Position numbers and translations under genes: made by a program. This document shows positions 35,371 through 46,813 of a stretch of DNA of 64,000 bases, piece by piece; positions within the stretch are counted from its first letter, which is position 1; each line of letters begins with the position of its first letter. The stretch covers positions 2,150,185-2,214,184 of the forward strand of contig NW_004454163.1 of NCBI RefSeq assembly GCF_000283155.1. The letters are read 5' to 3'. Source of the stretch: Ceratotherium simum simum (Eukaryota > Chordata > Mammalia > Perissodactyla > Rhinocerotidae). A model generated the notes under the pieces. That model worked only from the letters and a program-made list of their open reading frames with translations, made no database searches and had not been told where the DNA came from.

Positions 35371-36056
35371 TTTGCTACACATCTAATGATCTGTGTCTCC
35401 ATTTGAAATCAGCAGGAACTATCTAAATATTATTTCAACAAAGACATCATTTTGAACCACAGAATGAATATCAATATATTCATTCATAGGTTTATATATT
35501 ATTATTCTCACCTATTGAAGACTCGAGTTTTTAGGAGTTTTCCAGATCTATATAATGACTTCTAGCCAAAGAACATAAGAACTTACCACAACCCCTTGTA
35601 CCAATTTATACAATGAACACATTTGCTGAAGTAGAGATCTAGAATCTACCAGCATTTTTTTCTCATTCAACAGATTTCCTTCTACCCCTTACATCCAAAA
35701 TCATCTACTACCAGCTTAATTCTGTATAAATCAATATTATGGAAATGTAACCCATGGAGTATCCACAGAAATCTCTGCACGCTATGTTTAGAATTCCCCC
35801 AAGGCTATATTTTCCATCATCTGTGCTTTCTAAGAGGAAAATAGGTTTTAATATTACAAAATGAAAAGTATTTGTTTATTTGTGTGTATAATCAATGCAT
35901 GCATTTATTGTCCTCTATAAAAGCATTCATTTGAAACCAAATATGATAACAGTTTTCCAACATTCAAAGTTGTTTTTAAACAGTCTATTGCTAAAACCCT
36001 CCAACCAATCTGTATTGGAAAAAAATAAAAGCAAGTTGCAAGAAATTAGAGGTTAC
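35371..36056. other. AT-rich intergenic or putative intronic DNA
   Basis: No recognised repeat or motif. A plus-strand frame of 92 codons (35895-36173) overlaps the minus-strand candidate exon downstream and is probably its shadow or chance. Confidence 0.4.
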
Positions 36057-36121
36057 CTCATTCCCGTGAAAAACCTGTCGATATACGGATGCAAAAGGAC
36101 GTACGTTTTTCCAAAGAGTGA
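36057..36121 (-). CDS. candidate 65-nt internal coding exon
   Basis: On the minus strand a strong acceptor with a long pyrimidine tract ('ctttttctcttttcttgtgt' then 'gagcag') precedes 65 nt that end in a donor GAATGAG|GTAACC. One frame enters with 2 nt, stays open and exits in phase 0: 'TLWKNVRPFASVYRQVFHGN' plus a final E. That exit phase joins in frame to the 98-codon segment at 30797-31093. Five CpGs in 65 nt contrast with CpG-poor flanks, as expected if codons are constrained. A second frame is also open but exits in another phase; the third meets a TGA before the donor. Protein not recognised. Confidence 0.35.
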
Positions 36122-36355
36122 CTGCTCACACAAGAAAAGAGAAAAAGAGGGGCCAGTAAGAAATTTAAAATGAGGATGAACATAAGAGTTTTAAAAAAAG
36201 AAAAAGAAACTCACTAATATTTTAAAATCATGCTTAACTGAAGTTCCCTAGCATTTTCTAAAGGCCACAGGATATCTTGATTAAAATTTACTTACCAGAA
36301 TGTGTTCTAGAAACTTAGGGATAATTAAGCTTCAGAATTAAGATTTGTATTCCTT

Positions 36356-36568
36356 GGGCCGGCCCCGTGGCTTAGCGGTTAAGTGCACGCGCTCCGCTGC
36401 TGGCGGCCCAGGTTCGGATCCCGGGCGCGCACCGACGCACCACTTCTCCAGCCACGCTGAGGCCACGTCCCACATACAGCAACTAGAAGGATGTGCAGCT
36501 ATGACATACAACTATCTACTGGGGCTTCGGGGGAAAAAAAATAAATAATTAACATTAAAAAAAAAAAA
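36356..36568 (+). mobile_element. ERE-type SINE, CpG-rich and probably young
   Basis: A short-form ERE starting 'gggccggccccgtggcttag', with an A-box TGGCTTAGCGG at 36368-36378 and a B-box GGTTCGGATCC at 36411-36421 (RNA polymerase III promoter elements). It ends in an A-rich tail with a 14-A run. Many CpGs are still intact. TSD: 'aagatttgtattcctt' at 36340-36355 versus 'aagatttgtactcctt' at 36569-36584. Confidence 0.96.
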
Positions 36569-36584
36569 AAGATTTGTACTCCTT

Positions 36585-37735
36585 AAAATAATTGAAAAAA
36601 ACCCGGCCCCTGACAGAGCTTACTGTTTACTTGAAATTATGCTAAGCCATTACTTTATTCTGGTACATGAGAAAGGATGTACCATATAAAATCTTCTTGT
36701 CATCACTTCTCATCACTTTTTGTCATTTTCCTGGGAGATGTCTCATTCAGAATCAGCATGCTGAAGTTTAATTCTGCCAACACTTATAGTTGGTGAAAAA
36801 TCAGTCATAAACATTTCTTAGTAATCTATTCTCTCCAAACCTTGCATATTTTCTTTTTATACTTTTTCTTTGTTTTCTCTTATATTCTAACCAAAGTTGT
36901 GCTATCCACAAAATTATATGTTCTATCTTGTGACGCTAATAACTACCTAGGTGTCATTTGATAGTTCAGTTCCAAACTTTCATTATTCCTAAAGATAAAT
37001 ACAATCATCTTAATACCTATAATGGTAAGCTGAATGAGCAGCTTATGAATCTAATTTTATAATTATTTAAAATTATAAGCTTCTGAGTTCTCTCAAGAAG
37101 CAAGAGCAATGTACCCATAGCTTTAGATGAAACTCACTTGCTATTATTAGTGATTGAAAGTACTTGTTACTTTACTAATAGCAAAGTTCCTTTAGTACAC
37201 TGAAGCCATTACTGAAATTCTATAGTTCAGCTCCCAAAACAATACGATTGTCTTACTTTGTATTAGTTTTCCCTAATATTTTATTACTAGAATTTAGCCT
37301 TTTATAGATGAAATGTTCTGAATTTGATATATAAAGCTACCATTAATTGTTTTTTTGCCAGACACAGAAAACAAAAAAGCCCCAACACATTTAATAGAGA
37401 CAGTCAACGCAAAACTAAAAAGTAGTGTTTCTGTTTTGTTTTGACAATATCTCATTTTCATCTGAGTAAAAACACATTGGATTTCTCTACAGGTATAATT
37501 TTGAATCTGGTTACCAGGAGGGTGAAAAAAATGTCAGCAATTAATTCTTCCAATTTTAAAGCTTCAAAAAGAAATATGAAAAATTTCAGTGGCACGATTT
37601 TGTTATATTTGGGTCTTGAAAGACCATTATGATGAATATGTGAAGAAAAAATTGACTTCTTAAGACAAGAGCAATAATAATAGTGTGTATGAATGGGTCT
37701 AGTTTGAAAGCAAAAAAAAATCAATGCTTTAACTA
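36585..37735. other. AT-rich intergenic or putative intronic DNA
   Basis: Overlapping chance frames on both strands at 37441-37742; no recognised element. Confidence 0.45.
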
Positions 37736-37739
37736 TTGA

Positions 37740-37980
37740 CAAGAGTCATGATTGATTCAGTTTAAGGTGAGAAGGAACAGCAAGAGGCAAGAATGACTCC
37801 CAGATCTTTATCTCAGGTGATTTGGAATACTGTAGTATCACCAGTTAAAAAAGAAGAAAAAAATGGGAAGAAACAATTGAGGGTAAAGATAATCAGTAAA
37901 CTTTTGGGCACGCTGAGTTTGATGTGCCAACTGATAATGATGTACATGGGAAACAAAACTTGCAGATACAGGAGACTTTA
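37740..37980 (+). repeat. probable ancient interspersed repeat, family not named
   Basis: 'gactcccagatctttatctc' and 'gctgagtttgatgtgccaac' resemble a widespread old mammalian repeat that also seems present at 17.4-18.3 kb. It cannot be named without a library search. Confidence 0.4.
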
Positions 37981-37989
37981 ATTATTAAG

Positions 37990-38215
37990 AACATGAACAC
38001 TGGAATAGAGTTGGGTTAAAGTCCTAGGTATTTTTCCACTTCCATGACTTTGAGCAGATTCCTTAATCATTTGAGGCCTTAGTTTCATTGGCTGTAAAAT
38101 ATGAGGGCTGATTGTACATCCCTTAAGAAGTTGTTCTCCAGAATAAATGAAATAATCCACTCAAAGCCCTTCATCCAGTATCTGCACCTCGTAAGAGCTT
38201 AATGGTTATTAGCTA
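37990..38215 (+). repeat. MIR SINE, nearly complete
   Basis: The ordered MIR segments are 'aacactggaatagagttggg', 'gactttgagcagattcctta', 'ttagtttcattggctgtaaa' and 'gtaagagcttaatggttatt'. Confidence 0.8.
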
Positions 38216-38666
38216 ATGAAGCTACCATGAGGAGTATGAATTTAAAATATATATTTTGGAAATTTAGCACAGAAGTCGCAGTTTTAACCATGAGGTCAGA
38301 TGAGATAATTTAGGGAAAATTCATAGAATGACAAGCAGAGATGGTTATTCACTTCTTGGTTATTTTTTCTTTTTCATTTTCAAAAATAATTTTGTATTTA
38401 ATTAAGAATTGAGCCAATGAGACATTTAAAAGAAGACTTTTATGAATAGACACTTCCCCAAACTAAGGTATAAGTTTAATGCAAATCAAACATATTGTAA
38501 AAATTTATCTGGATGATAAACAGTTGAAATATAAGTGTATTTTGAAAAATGAGAAAATTAGGAGGGACTGGGCTATCAGATGTTAATATAAAATATAAAG
38601 CTTCCAAGAAAAAGGATTGGTATTTACATGAGAATAGACAGACCTATCAAAAGAAAGCCAGAGATG

Positions 38667-38910
38667 GGCTGGCCTGGTGGTGTAGTGCTTAAGTTCGCAC
38701 ACTCCACTTTGGTGGCCCGGGGTTCGCAGGTTTGGATCCTGGGCACAGACCTACGCGCTGCTTATCAAGCCATGCTGTGGCAGGCACTCCACAGATAAAG
38801 TAGAGGAAGATGGGCACGGATGTTAGCCCAGGGCTAGTCTTCCTTAGCAAAAAGGAGGATTGGCAACAGATGTTAGCTCACAGCTAATCTTCCTCACCAA
38901 AAAAAAAAAA
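38667..38910 (+). mobile_element. ERE-type SINE, divergent lineage, inside LINE-1
   Basis: Starts 'gggctggcctggtggtgtag', has a B-box-like 'gtttggatcc' and two 'ggatgttagcccagggctag'-type 3' modules, then poly-A. Flanks 'aaagccagaga' (about 38654-38664) and 'taagccagaca' (about 38915-38925) form an imperfect TSD. It is the same lineage as the copy at 10396. Confidence 0.9.
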
Positions 38911-39034
38911 AAAGGTAAGCCAGACAATCAGATCCTTTCAAATTACTGAGAAAGATGGTGCTGGGAAAATGAGTTAAACATTTATATTAAAATCAAAATC
39001 AAGTTAAGTCCCTATAGCAACATACGTACACCCA

Positions 39035-39060
39035 TGTGTGTGCACACACACACACACATA
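39035..39060. repeat. (CA)n microsatellite
   Basis: Short 'tgcacacacacacacacata' run within the LINE-1 relic. Confidence 0.85.
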
Positions 39061-40380
39061 TACAGATAATTTCTAGACAGGTTAAATAATTATTATTTTT
39101 AAAGAAATAATGAAAGTTGAAGATAACACCAGTGACCATATGATGTTGATTTTGAGAGATCTCTTCTAGTAAGAAATGATTTCGAAGGAAGAAACCATAA
39201 AGAAGAAGATGAATAAATTTGACCACATCATAAACATTTTAGAAACACTAAGGACAAAATTGAAGCAGAAATATTGTAAATAGATGACAAAGTGTCAGTT
39301 TTCAATATACATACTACCTATAAGAAATCAATCAGAAAAATATTTTAAGAAGACAAAAGACAAAAATAGGCAATTCATGAAATAAGAAACAAGAAAAAAT
39401 GGAAACTTTGTGAAGATGTATTATTTATCTCTGGCTAAAATAGCATGGGTTTTCAGAAAATGGCTGCATCTACAAAGGTAAGAGAGTAGTGACAGTGGCA
39501 CACAGCTACCCTACTGTAGCACAAGACCTCGTATTGTCCCAGTGGGGACTAGTGGTGACATCCTGTGTAACTTTTAAAATGTCTTTCTGGCAATTAACAT
39601 TTAAGAAATTATCTTAAACAAATAATGACAGATCCATGCAATGCTTTATCTACGTTCAAGTAATTACTTTATACAATTATTTACAGGTGTTTACATGGTT
39701 TTATGACTAGAAATGTGCGTGTATGTGTGCACATGTATGTATGCATCCATAGTAGGCCATAGGTTTAATAAAGTATAATGGACCACTAAATTGTAATTGT
39801 AATGATAAGCTATCAGCAAAAACTCATGTATTACAAAATTTTAATGGCATTAAAAAATGTTCATAATCACTTAATGAAAAAAACACTTTACAATATATTG
39901 CATATACCGTTGTGTTAATTTGTAACATATATTTTGAATATATCGTATAAATAAACCATGTTTTCATCTATATCTGTATTTGCATCTATTTATAATTGTA
40001 AAAAACTGCAGGTACACACACATATATATGAATAAACATATATCTACACAAATATGTATATGTCTATATACATGTTTTCCTAAAGTGGTTTTCTCTTAAC
40101 AGTGAGATTATGAGTATTTTTTTCTGAATTAAAAAAAAATTTTTTCTAGTAAACACACATTCCTTTAGAAAAATAATTAAACAACACAGTTCAAAATTCT
40201 TTAACATGTCTTATTTCTTGACCATAGCCCTTCTGCCATCATGACATAGAGATTTAACATCTACCTGTCGAAGGTAATCTGTAACACCCATTGATAGAAA
40301 GTCCAAATTATAGGTGAGGTTTAAGGAAATAAGTTAAGTCTATGGAATCCAAATAGAAATACTATGCGTGTATGTGCCTG

Positions 40381-40520
40381 TGTATATATACGTATAAATA
40401 CAGTATATATTTTATATACTATATATTTATATATATTATTTAATATATATTAATAATTATACATATAAAAATATATATATTACAAATACTATGTGTGTGT
40501 GTATATGTGTGTGTATATAT
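40381..40520. repeat. (TA)n/(TG)n-rich low-complexity tract
   Basis: TATA-type repeats lead into TG-rich repeats near 40490-40520. This is simple sequence with no function assigned. Confidence 0.85.
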
Positions 40521-41103
40521 GTAATAAATTGGCCTCAAGAAATGTCAGAAATACATTCATTGGAACATGTTCTTTTGTGTTTGAGTAGGTTTGAATGTAA
40601 ATTCTAAGATTCTAAATTCTCTGATGAAAGAATTGTATTTTTTATTTAACTTTCATAATATCCTTCTCTTTTAGATAGTCTTGCACCTGAATGATGACTG
40701 CAATCCTCTCTTGAAGTTAAGAAATTAAAGTGCAAGTAGGTGAGTTATTCTACAAAGTAATCTTAACAGAATAGAAGAAGAAAAACAACTAAAACAGGGG
40801 AGCAGTTACTTCTGTGGAGACAATGCTCACTGTGTACATTTGCAAATGTGAAATGTTCAAAATAGAAGTAGATTTAATAGTCTGCTTCTCGAATATTAGA
40901 ATGGCTTTTATATTTACATAAATATTCTTTACCAGATACATTGGAATTGGATTACTTACATACATCAACGAAGGTATACTGTAACGACTTACTATAAGAA
41001 GAAATGGAGTTATGTTCCATTTCTTTCTTGAATTTCATAAGATGTTGTGAATATCTGTCTCCTTTCAGATTAATGAATTTATATTTTTACATACATATGT
41101 ATG
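40521..41103. other. AT-rich intergenic or putative intronic DNA
   Basis: No supported feature. Confidence 0.45.
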
Positions 41104-41107
41104 ATAG

Positions 41108-41614
41108 TGTTGGGGCCCAGGGTAGGCCACCCCAAAATATACCACAATGGCATATTGGTTATTATGAAATAAATTTACTTGTTTTGACTGAAGGCAAAGT
41201 TTGACCCCCTTCTCTCTATTCCCCCTGAAATCAGGAAATAAATCTCCCACATGAAAGGTGCTCTCCCTGCATCCTTATCACCAGAGCTAGGAAATTCAGG
41301 GCCTAGAAGCCTGTATAAACAAACTTTGTTACTTTTACTAACTTACTACTCAAGCCTAAACTCTGATTAAATTTTTCACTAATTGTGTACCTCAAACCTC
41401 AGTTTCTTTGTCCTATCAATTCCTCAAAAATTTATTGTCTCTTCATGTAAAAAGATATATAAACTGCCTGCTTCATTTATTCTCTGAGCATCATTAATGA
41501 TCTCCCATATGTATGATTAAATTGATTCCTGTTCATCTGGTCTTGTGCCAACTTTATTATTAGTCCAACTATAAGAACTCAAGAGGGTAGAGGGAGAATT
41601 TCTCCTCCCTGACA
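41108..41614 (+). mobile_element. solo LTR, same class I family, 4-bp TSD
   Basis: 507 bp running from TGTTGGGGCCCAGG to CTCCTCCCTGACA, flanked by a perfect 4-bp TSD 'atag' at 41104-41107 and 41615-41618. It shares the family head ('ccaccccaaaatat') and the tail 'gggtagagggagaatttctc' with the proviral LTRs at 2.5 and 8.6 kb. No internal sequence is attached, so it is a solo LTR left by recombination. A 66-codon frame at 41004-41204 crosses its edge and is not a gene. Confidence 0.92.
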
Positions 41615-41618
41615 ATAG

Positions 41619-42690
41619 GAATTTAACAACAACAAAGAAAATATCACTTTAAAATCCTTTTAAACATTCTCCTTTCCTACTCTCTTAGAATGATATAGGG
41701 TCCATATTTTCTCGGTGAGCATCTAAGCCCACTTTGTTGGGTAAAATCTGGATTATGGGGGACAGAAAATTGAAGTATATTAGATAATTAAATTATTAAT
41801 TTAGTAAAAAGATGAGACAAAAGACAGAAAGGGAAAAGATGAAAGGGTGATCTGTGAGGGCATTTTATGAGTTTGGCATGGAAATGGATACTTGGGGTCA
41901 ATTATTACATGTTATTAATATTTGAAGTGAGAGAAATGTATAAAGAAGATTTTAAAAAACTTTTACAATGCATATGAATATGTCTCTTCTTTTGTATTTG
42001 GCATGAGTTTTGTGGAAGGTTAACAATTAGTTGGGTGTTTGAGTCTTGTTTCTTTGAATGCAATCCCACCTTGAGATGAGCATAAGAAAAATGAGCAATT
42101 AGCATTATTTAAATATAAGGCATACTGTTTGCTAATATCCAACATCCATTTTCCCTTCTTTCTTACAAAACTCTAATATCCATCCAGTTCTGACTCCCTT
42201 CCCCTCCAAATAAACAAACAAACAAACAAACAAAAACCCCATGTGCCTCTGAAGAAATTGACCTTACTGTCAGTTCTGCCAGGTCCAGAGGTAGGAATAG
42301 TTGATCTAAACATAAGATCATTCCCATTACAAGAGAATAGTTCAGAAACAGGTATGTAACCCAATTTTAGCCTATAAGATACCTGTGAAAATTTACTGAG
42401 GTTTTCTGGAAAAGGTTTTATACCTGCCAATAGAGACCATGGAATAAGTTGTATTATTTCTTCTTCTTGTATTGTCATCTCTTCTTGTAAATTCTAAAAT
42501 AAGGGTACCCATACTACAACAAACCTGAGGGTAAAGAGAACACTGAAAATAGCAGAGATAAGGAATTGAAGGAATAAAGGGATTTGGAGGACCCTGCTGG
42601 GTGCTAAATAACCAGCTTTAAAATCAGCACTACCTCTGGATTTCCTAAAAATTTCTTTAGCACTTAAATTAGCATTTATAAAATTTCCTG
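41619..42690. other. intergenic or putative intronic DNA
   Basis: Nothing recognised except an (AAAC)n run at 42209-42235. The frame at 42173-42478 (-) reads through that run. Confidence 0.45.
42209..42235. repeat. (AAAC)n microsatellite
   Basis: Six to seven AAAC units in tandem. Confidence 0.92.
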
Positions 42691-42945
42691 GGGCCGGCCC
42701 TCTGGCTTAGCGGTTAAGTGCGCGTGCTCCACTACTGGTGCCCCAGGTTCTGATCCCGGGTGCGAACCGACGCACCGCTTGTCTGGCCATGCTGAGGCCG
42801 CGTCCCACATACAGCAACTAGAAGGATGTGCAGCTACCACATACACCTATCTACTGTGGCTTTGGGGAGGAACAAAAGTAAAAGGAGGAAGATCAGCAAC
42901 GGATGTTAGCTCAGGGCTGATCTTCCTCACACACACACAAAAAAA
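42691..42945 (+). mobile_element. ERE-type SINE with 3' module
   Basis: Starts 'gggccggccctctggcttag', has the ERE body and one 'ggatgttagctcagggctga' module, and ends in a (CA)n/A tail. The TSD is weak ('aaatttcct' before, 'aaagttcct' after, about 8 of 9), so the right end is approximate. Confidence 0.92.
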
Positions 42946-43089
42946 GTTCCTAACACTCATAGCCAGAAGCTTCCTAATTGAATCTATAGTTTACATTTTG
43001 AGAGCTGCAATTTGATGTTTTGAGGCTAAATTGCCATCATTAGAACTATAATCCAAAAGAGTGCAATTTTACTGGACACTGTAAAATTT

Positions 43090-43360
43090 GCATTATTGTT
43101 CTGCAACCATTCACTCCCCCTCCCTTCCCACTGTAAGTGGGGCATATTTTTCTACCTCATTGGTTTGGGCTTGGCCTAGTAACTTCTTCTGTCCAGTGGC
43201 ATGTGTACTTGTTACAGGCTAAAATCTCAAGAGACAATGTGTTTCTGTTTGCCTTCTTGAGCTTTTGCAATCACCATGAGAATATTCCAAGGAGGCTGTG
43301 ATCCCAGAATAATGAGAGGCATGTGCAGCAACTGTGGACCAAGTTAACTGGAACCCAACC
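43090..43360 (+). repeat. possible ancient interspersed repeat
   Basis: Text such as 'ggtttgggcttggcctagta', 'ctgtccagtggcatgtgtac' and 'caatcaccatgagaatattc' has the feel of a very common old mammalian element. I cannot name it by eye. Confidence 0.4.
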
Positions 43361-43830
43361 TGTTACCGACTAGGTGCCCCAAGAAACTCAAGGGTTGGTT
43401 TGGAAGCATTTAACTGTTTTTCCAAGTTGTTTTTTTCCTTTTTGTTATGTTAAGGAGATGAAACCAACAACCGCCCTGAAACTGACCAAGCCTCACCACA
43501 AGAGCTATGCCCATGACCTTTGCCTTGTTTTTAATGCTAAGATCTCTCCAGGAGGAGCTTAGCCTTCATTACCATAACCTGCAGTGTTTGTGGAAGCACG
43601 TTTTTCTACTGAGCCTGTGCAAGCGAATACCCACCTCTCCCTTTTGAATATTCATTCCCGATCCGAAATAAAGGTCCCTGCTTCCCTTTTTTCAGGAACG
43701 CCATGACTTTGGAAATGATTCCTCATGGCCTTCTATTTGCTGCAAATACACTCTACTTTGTAAGACAACTTCCACTGGTGTAGAGTCTTATTTAACTCAT
43801 CAGGAGGCAAGCCCACTTGGTTTGGTAACA
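43361..43830 (+). mobile_element. solo LTR of a different class I family, 4-bp TSD
   Basis: 470 bp with inverted ends TGTTACC...GGTAACA, an AATAAA signal near 43669, and a perfect 4-bp TSD 'aacc' at 43357-43360 and 43831-43834. It shares no visible similarity with the other LTR family. A short frame at 43374-43562 lies inside it. Confidence 0.88.
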
Positions 43831-43834
43831 AACC

Positions 43835-44391
43835 TAGATCAGCCACTCCTTAGCCACAACACAGACGTGTAAGTGAGAAATAGATGTTTACATTGAATGC
43901 TACTGAGTCTGGGGGTTGTTTGTTATGAAACGTTATTCTTTAGCTGACTGAGATAACATGAACTATGTTGGTTTTAGAATAATACCAAAGACAATGATGG
44001 AAATCACTCTGAGATCAACATTATAATTTTGGGGCTAGTGTGCAAAATGCAACTGGATGCACTTCTCTGAGAACCAAATGTACTTCTATTATTTTAAGTT
44101 ATTGAAAAAGCCTAAAAATTCTATCGTGATATTGAGAATTTAAAATAAGTTTTAACACAATCTTCACAGATACCCTATTTCTTAAGAAACTAGTCTTTCT
44201 GGACAATGTGGACAATGCTGTTAGATCTTCATAGACCAGGGGGACTTTTGTTCAAATTCTGTGAAGACTTGACTTTTGCTGTGATACTTGCAATTTAAAA
44301 TCTTTGGAACGTGCTGTTAAAATAAAAAAAGAAAATCTGGAAAATTTTCAGGATTTACTGTTCCATGGCCTGAAGTAAAGGACGGAGAACC
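43835..44391. other. AT-rich intergenic or putative intronic DNA
   Basis: No supported feature. Confidence 0.45.
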
Positions 44392-44559
44392 ATGTTTAGA
44401 ACGTTATGGAAACAGAGGGATAACACACTTCAAATGCAGAGAAATGCCACCAGCTATGTGAGGCTCAGCAGGCGTGACATTGACATTTTTCATGAACACA
44501 AAATCACCATAAACCCCGTGGACCTAGAAGGGACACGCAGAAGGGCAAAGCATTGTTAA
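44392..44559 (+). other. 55-codon ATG-initiated frame, probably shadow or chance
   Basis: A plus-strand frame runs from ATG (44392) to TAA (44557-44559) and reads as a basic peptide including 'RLSRRDIDIFHEHKITINPV'. It overlaps, antisense, the candidate minus-strand exon at 44429-44523; at most one can be real. There is no upstream promoter or CpG island and only a weak downstream donor (ATT|GTTAAG). It is listed because the patch is unusually open on both strands. Confidence 0.15.
44429..44523 (-). CDS. candidate internal coding exon (weaker)
   Basis: The minus strand has a good acceptor ('gcccttctgcgtgtcccttc' then 'tag') followed by a frame open for 39 codons (44523 to 44407). It contains 'VHGVYGDFVFMKNVNVTPAE'. 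The donor is uncertain: TTGAA|GTGTGT at 44429 is the best of several weak sites. Entry is in phase 0, matching the donor phase of the candidate at 49619-49691. The exit phase with this donor does not join the chosen frame at 36057-36121, so another donor or an intervening exon would be needed. Protein not recognised. Confidence 0.25.
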
Positions 44560-46809
44560 GATTCATACGAAGAGTAGAATCTCAAATTCAGTAACATCTA
44601 CAACCATTTTTCTTCTAGTAGGTGGTTGTGTGCAGCTTGCAGTTTGAGCCAAGATGGAAGAGGAAGCAGAGAATTGCCTAAAGCAGAATGATTTAAGTTG
44701 ATTTGTGTGATAAAGAGTTAAACCACAAATATTTATGGCGAGAGGTAAGAGAATTTCCTTGGTCTGGTTCCTGAGTGATTTGACAGAGACTGGAATGAAG
44801 GTGAGGGACAAGTAAAGGGGGCCAAGACATATTTTCCTCAAAATTTAAAAAGCTCTTTTGTAGTACAAATTTACTTTCCCCTGGATATTGCAGCAAAATG
44901 TGCATTATTTTATATCATTTTTGATGCTGAACCACAATTTATTTGTATTATTTTGATCAATTAGGAATACATGAATATTGGGCATCGTAGAGGCTACATA
45001 ATTTTTAATAAATCAAGCTATTTCATATCTTACATTATAATATAGAATTCAGTTAAGAGAACAAAGTGATTTGAAATACCACCAGAGTGTTGAAAGCATG
45101 ATTTGCTATATGTAAGTAAAGTCATAATTAATTTGCAAAGGAGAACACAAGAAATTTCCTTACCTCCATTTCCTTTCTAATTTTATTCCCGTTCTGAACC
45201 AGATGCTATATTAAAATCCATATTTTTTCTTTTCTTCGCTCATTTAAATCTAGATTTATCCTGAAGACTTTCACATTCTTTAGGCAGTATAAAAATAGAT
45301 TTAGAATAAACAGTTAACAACTACAATTTATCTAAGATGTTCGTCGTAGACATGTGAAGGAAAAGGCAGACCTAAAAATTACTATGTTGAAAATCTTGCG
45401 AGGAAAAAAATTAGAAGTGAAATAATGCATTATAGTTTATAAAAACCTTTCCCGTAGTCATGGCCTAAAAATGCTGCTCAGTAATTCAGCTGTTCTTAAA
45501 TGTTGGACTCAGAAGAAGTAAACAAAAATATTCTCCTATAAGCTATTGACTTGTCTTCAAAAATTCTGAGATCTTCTGCTGTATTTGTTAATACATAATA
45601 TGTACATAAATCACCATGTCAGGAATTAATGTTGCAAATAACAAGATATAAGAGAAAAATATTGCACAGAAAGAGCTCAGAAGCAAGAAGAGATGTGAAA
45701 GCAAGGACAAAGATGATCAGCAGAGAAAACCAGCATTGCAGACAGCAATGAAGGACCCCCTTCAGATCTGCAGAATCCCTAGGTCAAAGTAGTGACCTTC
45801 TTAGAGTACTGATAAAAAAATTTTTTTCAGCACATGAAAGAAAAAACACAAGAGGCTAGAAATTTGTGAAACTCCAGTTATTTGTTGAATAAACAAAAAC
45901 ATACATATTTTATAATTAAAGTAACCTGATTGCAGAATGAAGCAAGAATCAGGATGAACACACTCTGTAACACTGCCTGTTATAGAGAAAGAAAGATATT
46001 TAGTTTGGACAACAGCTTGGAAATTCTTTGATTCCAGATCAAAAAATGCTTTTTTTAAAGCCATCTTCACTTATTAAAATTCACAGAAAGTCTTTTGATG
46101 TGGTTCTTACTCTATCTTGGCATTTTCTGTCCTTGATCCTAAGAGAGTTATCTCCTCAACTCTGTTCCATCATACTTTTAAAACTCTGTAGTATTTGCTT
46201 CAAGGAGTCTTAATGGTATTATCCAGAAATTTAGCCAAATTTCTTGCCCTCATTGTTACCCAATTTGTTTTGTCTATCTCTGCTACTGCTGGTAGGTTTT
46301 CCTCTAGTCACATTTTTACCTAGTCACATAAATAATTCTCTTTAGACATTAGCTTATCTAAAGTCCACTTGCAATTATGAATAATTCTATTTCAGGAAAA
46401 TAGGATTAATCTATGCAGTTGGTGCTTATTACAGAAAAAAAAAAAAAAACCTGAGAGTTATTGTGACAGGTTGTTGAAACTAGACTAGATTGACATGGAA
46501 ATGATTATATTGAAAACCGGATAATCACAAAAGGCATTTTAATTAAATTATGTAATGCTACAGCATTTTATTCTATATAAATCCTAACAATAAAAGAATG
46601 CTTGATATCATTAAATTGTGTAAAACACTGAAGTTGAACTTAACGTGAGGTGTAAAATACTACAGATATTTGAGACATTGTTCTTCAAACTACCTGTGTA
46701 TTGTATACATATATAACATCAATAGCATATACACAAAGATATAAAAAATCAATGAAATTACTCATTTGGTTCTGCTCAAGTATGGATATTATACCAAAAC
46801 AACAGCTTT
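44560..46809. other. intergenic or putative intronic DNA, no gene seen
   Basis: AT-rich with short chance frames (44563-44905 and 45801-46213). A possible splice pair around 45172-45215 on the minus strand is too weak to list. A poly-A run lies at 46434-46449. Confidence 0.4.
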
Positions 46810-46813
46810 CCAC

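Larger units (their letters stand above)
38460..40190 (+). repeat. old LINE-1 relic, split by a SINE
   Basis: Degraded LINE-1 ORF2 3' part and 3' UTR: 'gggactgggctatcagatgt', 'gagaatagacagacctatca', 'gatggtgctgggaaaatgag', 'acaaaaataggcaattcatg', 'tctttctggcaattaacatt', 'aaaaaatgttcataatcact'. It resembles older L1M/HAL-like families rather than the younger element at 10.6 kb. An ERE sits inside at 38667-38910. No frame survives. Confidence 0.7.
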
